DNA from: G963663495 sp963663495
Lineage (GTDB): Bacteria; Bacteroidota; Rhodothermia; Rhodothermales; Bin80
Assembly: GCA_963663495.1 (NCBI GenBank)
Contig: OY760427.1
Coordinates: 186,001-250,000 of the forward strand
DNA: 64,000 nt
Direction: 5' to 3'
Below, one piece after another: positions 57,148 through 64,000 of the stretch (within the stretch, counting starts at the first letter, position 1; the number at the start of each line of letters is the position of its first letter). The position numbers and the translations under genes were made by a program. Under the pieces are notes generated by a model. It ran no database searches. It had not been told where the DNA came from and worked only from the letters and a program-made list of their open reading frames with translations.

Positions 57148-57849
57148 AAGCGTGTACCGTGCCACGATGCGTGCGATAATGGGGGCAGGATCGTGCTGTG
57201 TGACGGGTTCGGCTGCCACTTAGGGGGTAACAGCGCTATAGAGGCGTAGTGTAAGGCCTCCGTAGACGATGTAACGTGTCACTTCGCGATAAGCGGAGCA
57301 GGCGGAGATGTATCTGGAGGGCACGCATGTCCCCGCCAAAGCCGTATCGGAGGGCCCAGAAGGGCTCTCATCAGACGGTAAGCGGGCTAAATGGGGTCCA
57401 AATGTGCCGAAAACATGCCAACGAGGCGGTAGATCACGCGTACGGTGATCTATCCGGCCAATAAGGAGCCTACGGCTGTGCGCGGAGGGGTAGTCATCAA
57501 GGGAGCCAAGGCGAATGTGAAAAGACTACCCTGTACCAGGAAGGTGTCGTAATTATCATCAGCATTATTGCAGCGCGTACGATCCATAAGTGCTTGCCGG
57601 AACATGAGTTCGGCCGTGGTACGATGCGTGCGGAATTGGAGGGTGCATCGTAGCGTGGTTGGTAGGATTGACGGGTTTACGTTGCTACATACACGCGTGG
57701 CTGTCCACGATGCCTGCAGATGGCACGTTTGAAGCCGCTACCACGGTGTCCATGCGTGCAAAAGGGCTCATATAGGCTGTTCAGTAAGGAAAAACGTGCC
57801 TGAATCTGCCTGCAACACGCCAACGAGGCCGTAAATCATGCGTGCAGGT
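57138..57849 (+). repeat. Large non-coding tandem repeat, unit 1
   Basis: Starts with TCTACTGTAG at the transposase 3' end and aligns with 57921-58510 at roughly 80 percent with several indels. Shared blocks include CAAAGCCGTATCGGAG, TGGTACGATGCGTGCGG and GGGCTCATATAGGCTGTTCA. The motif CCAACGAGGC-GTA-ATCA-GCG occurs twice per unit. No open frame survives in both units. Confidence 0.8.
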
Positions 57850-57920
57850 CAATTAGTGAGGTGGAGTCGTTAAGCAGGACAATATTATCCTGGACAAACC
57901 ACCGAAGCTGTAAGAAGCGC

Positions 57921-58510
57921 TCTACTGTAGAAACGCGTACAGCAACGCAGCGATAGTATATGCTGAAAGATGGATACGGTCGTGCAATGCCACGGTGCGT
58001 GCGATAATGGGTGCTGGATCGTGCTATGTGACAGGTTCGGCCGCCAATTAGGGGGTATAGCGCTATAGAGGCGCGGTGTAAGGCCTCTGTAGACGATGTA
58101 CCGCGTCACTCGCCATGAGCGGAGGACACGCATGCCCCAGCCAAAGCCGTATCGGAGCGCCCAAAAGGGCTGTTCTCAGATGTTCACCGGACTGAATAGC
58201 ACCCAAAACCGCCGAAAACGCGCCAACGACGCCGTAAATCACGCGTACAGTGATCAGTCCTGCCAATAAGACTGCCTACTGCCGGAACAGGAGTTCGATC
58301 GTGGTACGATGCGTGCGGTATTGGATGATAGGATTGGCGCGTTTAGGTCGTTACACCCGCGTGGAAGGTTAGCATACCTGCAGATGGTACGCATGAATCC
58401 GCTACCGCGGTGTCAGCGCGTGCAAAAAGGGCTCATATAGGCTGTTCAGTAAGGAGAAACGCGCCTGAATCTGCCTGCAACACGGCAACGACACCGTAAA
58501 TCACGCGGCA
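57921..58510 (+). repeat. Large non-coding tandem repeat, unit 2
   Basis: Second copy, shorter than unit 1 through a deletion of about 130 bases in the middle and smaller indels, and also starting with TCTACTGTAG. The preserved order of blocks shows duplication of the IS256 downstream flank. Confidence 0.8.
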
Positions 58511-58785
58511 GATACTTGCGGGCTTGATAACCGCTGCAAAAGCCCATAATTCTTTGATCAGAACTACAATCAGGGGTGTCAGGATGAGCGCAGAATCTGT
58601 ACATTATAGCCGTTCCAGCCGGCACCGACCGGATTTTCAGCCAACAAGGAATGGCACGCCGCCGGCGGGGAATCGTCGTTTAATATTATGGTGTAATATG
58701 TTGACTATACACGGTTTGAATGGGATGCTGTGCGACGCTCAAACGTTCAGAAACCCCAATACCCATTCACCCTGTAAAACACCCG
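58511..58785. other. Gap before the second IS1380 transposase, no gene seen
   Basis: AT-richer than its surroundings. It probably holds the left end and promoter of IS1380 element 2, but no terminal repeat can be named because the opposite end is lost under IS66 element 3. Confidence 0.4.
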
Positions 58786-59438
58786 ATGCAAGATCCCAAA
58801 TCCAACCTTCTGTTCGCTTGCCAGTTCAATAAATCCGTTAAAGTTGTACGCTCCAAGACCGATAATCTAACATCGGATGCCGGCGTCATTCCTATGCGCC
58901 TGCTCATGGTGATCAGCACCTTGGCATGCCGACTCGCTTCCGTGCTTAAGGACAATCGGTCCCAAGCTCGGATTACGCATAGCCTTGAGGAGTTAGTGCG
59001 GCAGTACCTGCTGCAACATGTGCAGGGGTGGGGCCGTCAGTCAGATGCGGACAAGCTTCGCAGGGACCCTGCCATGCGCGTGGCCACTTCTTCCAAGAGG
59101 GGTATGAGGGCATTACAGGACGATAGGTCCCTGGCATCCCAGCCAACCATGTCTTGCTTCGTGCACATGTTGGCCGGGAAAAAGAATTTCAAGAAGTTGC
59201 GCCTTTTTGCAGAGACATTCGCCATGGAGCACCTGCTGCAGCGTGGTGGCGGGAAGCGCCGCCCCGAGGTGGTCTTTGATGTGGACGGTGTACCGGTAGA
59301 TACGCATGGCAAGCAGCAGGGCAGCAAGTGGAACGGATATTACAAGCGCACCATCTTTCTGCCCCTTATCGCCATATGCGGTGAGTCGGGCGACATGTTG
59401 GGGGCGGAATTGCGAGGGGGCACGCAGAATGTGGTGAA
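58786..59438 (+). pseudogene. IS1380 transposase 2, N-terminal part (cut by IS1634)
   Basis: Start ATG 58786 (MQDPKSNLLFACQFNK). The first catalytic aspartate region is VVFDVDGVPVDTHGKQQGSK. The frame is cut after GTQNVV at 59438. Removing IS1634 and one TGAA restores GTQNVVKDCYGFIRRIGL without a shift. A different subfamily from IS1380 element 1. Confidence 0.88.
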
Positions 59439-61789
59439 CCTAACTTCGCCATCCAGTCAGGGGAAAACGCTGAGTTCCGTCTCCAATTCTCCCGTTTTTC
59501 CCTCCTAATAGGGCTATTTCGGCTAAATTCGGCGTTTTTCGACCTTTTTTAGCCGACTTTTTCGGAAAAGGTAATGTAGTGCTATAGAGGTGTGTACGGA
59601 AACCTCCCCCCAACACCCCCGGTACCTTACCCCGTACCTTTTCCACTCTCCGATCATGTTTATCCGAAACCGACCCTACAAACGTAAAGACGGTAAGAAA
59701 TGCAACAGCTTTGCCCTCATCGAATCCTATCGCAAAGACGGTACCTCCAAACACCGTACCCTCCTTAATCTCGGCCCGAACTTCAACATCCCCCGCAGTC
59801 TGTGGGGGGAGCTGACCCACTGTGTTACTGCCCGACTCAAAGGGAAAGCCAGCCTCCCTTTCCAGAATGATGAAGCCTTTCTCAATGCGGTCGACGACAT
59901 CGTTGCACATCTCGAAAGCAAGGGCTACGACATCCATCGCACATCCCATCAGCAACACCTCATCGATCCAGAGAAAATAACCCATCCCGATTCCCGGACC
60001 GTCGGCGGAGAACGACTGATCCTTCAGACATTGGAACAGCTCGGACTGGCTGTACTGCTACGTTCGCTCAACTTCTGCGAGAAACACGTCAAGCTCTGCT
60101 GTGCGCTGATCGTCGGACGTATGCTCCACCCGGGCAGTGAACGAGAAACGCATAAATGGCTGTGTAAAACCTCCAGTGTTCTGCAGCTTCTGGATTTGGA
60201 ACCCCCGAGTCTCAACACCCTCTATCGTTGCACGGATCTGATCCATAAGCATATGGATCAGATCCTGGAGAAACTCTTTGGCATTACCAAAGCGGTATTG
60301 CAGTTTGAAGAAACGATCGTCTTTTATGATTTAACCAATACCTATTACCACGGCAAGAAGAAAGGGAAGTTGTTGTCGCATGGGCGCAGCAAGGAGAAGC
60401 GCAGTGATTGTCCATTGGTTACGCTGGCGCTCACCCTGGATGGTTCGGGGTTCCCCCGCAATGTGCAGATCCTGCCGGGCAATGCAGGGGAACCGGCAAC
60501 GCTCAAAGAGGCGATTGAGAAACTAAACGGCGCTACGCCCACAGTGATTATGGACTCCGGCATTGCGACGGAGCAGAATCTGCAGTACCTGAAAGAACAG
60601 GGACTGAACTGGATCACCGTGGAGCGTTCCAAAGCCCCTCCAGTCCCCGAAAACAAGCCGGATCAACAGTTTACGACCGCCGGGGGAGTCAAGATCAAAG
60701 CCTGGAAGATCACCAAAAAGGAAAAAGATGTTGAAGATGTTGAAGACGAAAAAGACGTTGAAGATAATGCGGAACTACGCGTGTTTGTGCACAGTGAGGC
60801 TAAGCAGGCGAAGGAGGATCAGATCCTTGAAACCCAATGCAAGAAGTTTGTGAAGGCGCTCACTACACTACATGAGGGACTCTCGAAACCCGGGTACTTG
60901 AAGAACTATGAAAAGGTCACGATAAAGGTTGGTCGTCTGAAGGAAAAGTATAAGAAGGTCTCACACCTGTATGAGGTAGAGGTCAGCAAAAAGGAGGGCA
61001 CCAAGCATGCAGAATCCGTTACGGTAGCCCGGCGTGCTTCGCATGCGCGTCGCACCCAGGCCAGCGGAGGGTATGTGCTTCGGACCAGTCATACCGGATG
61101 GTCGGTGGAAACGGTTGCACGAACCTACTGGCGACTTACAGAGATTGAGCGCACATTCAGAGTCATGAAATCGGACCTCGGTCTACGGCCCATCTACCAC
61201 AGCAGAGATGACCGCATTGAAGGGCATCTGTTCATCACGGTACTGGCTTATCATGCTGCCCATCTGGTTCGCACCAGACTCAAGGAACACGGGATTCATG
61301 ATAGTTGGGCGACGATCCGAGACAGGTTGAACAGGATTCGTCGGATTACGACCAAGATGGTTAAGAACCAATATCGGTACCTGATCACGGAGGTGGATCA
61401 GGATCTGCCTCCGAGTATGGTACAGTTCTTTGCGGTACTGGGATACGTGTATGATCCGGATGCGACCCGCACCGTGACCGAGCATGTGGAGGAAGCGAGT
61501 GCACCGGTGAGCCAGAAGCCTCCAGACTCATGACGTATGGTCCCTTCACAACGGTTGAGATAGCGTACTCCAGATGGAGCCACCAGAGCTAGGTCCGATG
61601 GAAACGATCCGAGGTAGATCGCAGCGAAACAGGCGGCAAAACACCAGGTAATCAGGGATTCAAACCACCCTAAACCAACTTCAACCGATCCGGTAAATCT
61701 CACCATCCATTGCTCCTGAAAAAAACGGTCCAAATATGGCCACGGGAGAATTCCGTAGGTTAGTAGCACTACGAAATGGCGAAGTTAGG
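59439..61789 (+). mobile_element. IS1634-family element 2
   Basis: 2351 bp with ends CCTAACTTCGCCAT and inverse. Flanked by the 4-bp target duplication TGAA (59435-59438 and 61790-61793). It differs from element 1 by 9 bp in the VED repeat and scattered substitutions. Confidence 0.95.
59656..61533 (+). CDS. IS1634-family transposase
   Basis: 625 aa, three residues shorter than the copy at 41994-43880 because one VED unit is missing. DDE residues intact (VFYDLTNTYYHG, VIMDSGIATEQN, LTEIERTFRVMKSDLGL). Start ATG 59656 as in element 1. Confidence 0.95.
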   Translation: MFIRNRPYKRKDGKKCNSFALIESYRKDGTSKHRTLLNLGPNFNIPRSLWGELTHCVTARLKGKASLPFQNDEAFLNAVDDIVAHLESKGYDIHRTSHQQHLIDPEKITHPDSRTVGGERLILQTLEQLGLAVLLRSLNFCEKHVKLCCALIVGRMLHPGSERETHKWLCKTSSVLQLLDLEPPSLNTLYRCTDLIHKHMDQILEKLFGITKAVLQFEETIVFYDLTNTYYHGKKKGKLLSHGRSKEKRSDCPLVTLALTLDGSGFPRNVQILPGNAGEPATLKEAIEKLNGATPTVIMDSGIATEQNLQYLKEQGLNWITVERSKAPPVPENKPDQQFTTAGGVKIKAWKITKKEKDVEDVEDEKDVEDNAELRVFVHSEAKQAKEDQILETQCKKFVKALTTLHEGLSKPGYLKNYEKVTIKVGRLKEKYKKVSHLYEVEVSKKEGTKHAESVTVARRASHARRTQASGGYVLRTSHTGWSVETVARTYWRLTEIERTFRVMKSDLGLRPIYHSRDDRIEGHLFITVLAYHAAHLVRTRLKEHGIHDSWATIRDRLNRIRRITTKMVKNQYRYLITEVDQDLPPSMVQFFAVLGYVYDPDATRTVTEHVEEASAPVSQKPPDS

Positions 61790-62700
61790 TGAAGGACTGC
61801 TACGGTTTCATTCGACGCATTGGGCTGGCATTGCGTGAACATGTGGCCGACAAGGTCATTGTCCGATTGGACGCAGGCTTCAACAGTGGAGAGTTATGTG
61901 ATAAGCTGGAGAACGACCGTATCGGCTACGTGATGCGTCTGAAAGGAAACGATGTGATTGACGGGCTTGCGGCGCCTCATTTGGAGGGTGATCAGCCGTC
62001 GGACGAATGCTACCACGAACTGCGCTACCGTGCAAAGTGCTGGTCCGTAGAGCGTCGTGTGGTGCTCGTGGTTGTTCCGGTGCCGGGAGAGCTTTTTCCG
62101 CGGCATTTCTATCTGATCACCGATCTGGATGTAGAAGCCTATCCGGCAGAGCAGCTTGTGAATCTGTACCGGAAGAGAGGAAAGGCGGAAAAGCACTTCG
62201 GGGAGCTGAATGCGGCTTGCTCCATGGCGCTGTCTTCGGTTCTCCGTCCGAAGACACACTATAAGGGCCGGCCTGTAGTGCGGGTGCCTGATGAGTCGGA
62301 ACAGGATGAGTCGGAACAGGAAGCCGAGATCCGAGCCGAGAACGAGGTCCTGCTACAGGTATACCTTCTAACGTATCAGCTCATGCATGTGGGGCGCTGC
62401 CTTATGCGGGAGCCTGACGAATCCCAGATAAGTCTGAGCACCTATCGCGAGCGTGTACTCAAGGTGGGGGCCCGCTTCGTACAACACGCGCGCAACATCG
62501 TTATCCACATTGCCGCCAGCGCAGATGCTGCATGGGAGCAATTTTGGCGACGTTATTGTCAACTCACATGGATCACGCGTAAGCGTGCGGCGAAGTACAG
62601 GGTAGCGGGCTTTTTGGCGGTTTTGGCGGGTACAGTGTGGTTGGAAGGAGGAGAGCATGTGGGCTTGCCCGATCTGGACGATTCGGCGTCCGGCAGCTAG
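61790..62700 (+). pseudogene. IS1380 transposase 2, C-terminal part, end replaced by IS66 sequence
   Basis: It continues the frame from 59438: VIVRLDAGFNSGELCDKLEN holds the second aspartate and LYRKRGKAEKHFGELNA the glutamate region. From 62579 the frame enters the terminal repeat of IS66 element 3, and the last ~40 residues up to the stop at 62700 are IS66-derived. So this transposase has been hit twice. Confidence 0.88.
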
Positions 62701-64000
62701 GCGGCCTTACCCTAGTGGGCTTGCCGTGCCCGTTTCCAATGATGGGGCAATAGCGCTGCTATGTCCTCGGCAGGATGTGTCGGGATGCGCTGGAATACTT
62801 CCATGAGCCATTCCATTGGGTTGACGTCGTGGAATTTGCAGGTTCCAAGGAGCGAATAGACCACGGCACCCCGCTGGGATGCATCATGGGATCCTGCGAA
62901 CATGTAGTTCTTCCTACCAATAGCCAGTGGCCGTATCGCATTCTCAACCAGATTATTGTCCAACTCCACACGGCCCTCATCCAGATATCGGGTCAGCCTT
63001 TGCCAACGGCCAAGCGTATACTGGGTCGCCTTGGCCCACGGGCTCTTGGGTAAACCATTGTTCACCTCCAGCCACGGCTTCAGCTCCTCCAGTACAGGTC
63101 CGGCCCGTTCCTGTCGCAGTTGCTGACGAACATCCGCACTCGCACCCGTTTTGCGTAGCCAACGCTCTATGAGGTAGAGCTTGCGTATCTCCTTCAACAC
63201 ATGCGCGGCCTTATCCGGCTCGTACGTCTTGCAGTCGAAGAACTTGCGCCGGGCATGCGCCATGCATGCGTAGAGCGTTACGGATGGGTCCGCATCAAAG
63301 ATGTCGTAAGCTACATACCCGTCTGTCTGTAGCAATCCCTCATACCCGTGCAAAAACTCCACCGGACCCGCCCGAGCACGGGTCTTTCGGTATTCCATCA
63401 CCAACAGTCTCTGCTCTGGACTATGGTACACCCAATAAAAGCCTTTATGCAGCGATCCCTTCTTATCTCCATCCTGCACCTCCATCCTCGTCTCATCCGC
63501 CTGCAGATACCCGGTGGATAGCAACTCCTGCTTCAGAGCATCATACAACGGGGTCAGGTGCGACGCAGACTGCGATATCCAGCCTCCCAGCGTGGACTTC
63601 GCAATCTCCACGCCTTCCCGACGAAACCGCTGCTGCTGACGGTACGAAGGCAGGTGGTCCGCATATTTGCCCACTACCACATCTGCCAACAACCCCGGAC
63701 CCGCCATGCCCTTGTTCACCATCCGTGGTGGCAACTCACCTATGATTACCCCCTTATCCTCATCCCCAGGGTCCACATACTTCGGACGCACATACTCAAT
63801 AACCTTCATATGGGCGGGTACACGCTCCAGAACCAGCGTCTTCTCCGCCCCGATGCACGTCATACCACCGGTATCCCCGTCAGGCTCAATAGTAATCGTT
63901 TCGCGGGGCAGTTTCTTCAGCAGATCGTCCAGCGCTTTACGCTTGGGCTTGCCCTTCTTCTTCTGCCGTCCGTTCGCCTTTTGCCCATTCTTCGTCTGTC
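62579..64000 (-). mobile_element. IS66-family element 3, left end to window edge
   Basis: It begins GTAAGCGTGCGGCGAAGTAC (one mismatch to the other IS66 ends) and matches element 1 throughout; the other end and the target duplication lie outside. Confidence 0.93.
62712..64000 (-). CDS. tnpC: IS66 transposase TnpC, C-terminal part; gene continues past the window
   Basis: About 429 C-terminal residues, open to the window edge. It shares the ETRMEV variant with element 1, so elements 1 and 3 are closer to each other than to element 2. Catalytic regions intact. Confidence 0.93.
   Translation of the reverse strand, partial: QTKNGQKANGRQKKKGKPKRKALDDLLKKLPRETITIEPDGDTGGMTCIGAEKTLVLERVPAHMKVIEYVRPKYVDPGDEDKGVIIGELPPRMVNKGMAGPGLLADVVVGKYADHLPSYRQQQRFRREGVEIAKSTLGGWISQSASHLTPLYDALKQELLSTGYLQADETRMEVQDGDKKGSLHKGFYWVYHSPEQRLLVMEYRKTRARAGPVEFLHGYEGLLQTDGYVAYDIFDADPSVTLYACMAHARRKFFDCKTYEPDKAAHVLKEIRKLYLIERWLRKTGASADVRQQLRQERAGPVLEELKPWLEVNNGLPKSPWAKATQYTLGRWQRLTRYLDEGRVELDNNLVENAIRPLAIGRKNYMFAGSHDASQRGAVVYSLLGTCKFHDVNPMEWLMEVFQRIPTHPAEDIAALLPHHWKRARQAH

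Noticed and set aside
57138..58510. CRISPR array or satellite
   Set aside because: The repeats are two long diverged units, not short identical repeats with regular spacers; no cas gene is present.

Overview
This 64 kb window looks like bacterial chromosome from a Bacteroidota/Rhodothermota-type lineage. The clues are a quinone-type PyrD, a large secreted metalloprotease/TolB-propeller/beta-barrel protein, an S9 prolyl-oligopeptidase-like exported enzyme, and an mrdA-rodA pair without mreBCD beside it. The lineage is inferred from gene content; no rRNA or tRNA gene was seen. Roughly half of the window is insertion-sequence DNA, much of it nested or broken, as in a genome with relaxed selection or recent IS expansion.

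Layout. 0-8.4 kb: end of a TnpB element, dtd, pyrD, a 1035-aa surface protease/barrel protein, and the divergent mrdA-rodA pair. 8.5-11.5 kb: two TnpB-type elements, both broken. 11.5-17.9 kb: a compact core operon of a solA-like flavin oxidase, argS, pheA and an S9 peptidase. 17.9-37.3 kb: an IS graveyard. It holds three copies of a transposase that fuses DUF4338 (the DruA domain) to a Tn5/IS4-type DDE transposase, two complete IS66 elements with perfect 8-bp target duplications, an IS21 relic, an IS1380 element split by IS66, an intact TnpB element with a palindromic MITE derived from it, a fragment of an Eco57I-type restriction-modification gene, and a small glycine-zipper gene. 37.4-41.6 kb: a defence-like cassette of unknown gene, QueC/QatC-like protein broken by one stop codon, XRE-ImmA/IrrE regulator-protease and PIN-domain protein. 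41.8-44.1 kb: an IS1634-type element. 44.6-54.4 kb: a three-gene helicase, DUF1156 DNA methyltransferase and DUF499 ATPase operon, an Hma-like defence module; the methyltransferase is out of frame at a run of ten G. 54.6-64 kb: an IS256 transposase behind a degenerate paralog, a diverged 0.6-0.7 kb non-coding tandem repeat, a second IS1380 split by a second IS1634 copy (4-bp TSD), and the start of a third IS66.

The core genes serve protein quality control (dtd), pyrimidine synthesis (pyrD), rod-shape wall synthesis (mrdA, rodA), translation (argS) and aromatic amino acid synthesis (pheA). The two non-IS islands at 37.4-41.6 and 44.6-54.4 kb are defence-type modules bracketed by IS elements. 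Best candidates for something new: the QueC-like/ImmA/PIN cassette, the apparently phase-variable Hma-like methyltransferase, the DUF4338-transposase fusion, and a DNA-level conserved omega-RNA-like tail shared by diverged TnpB elements.
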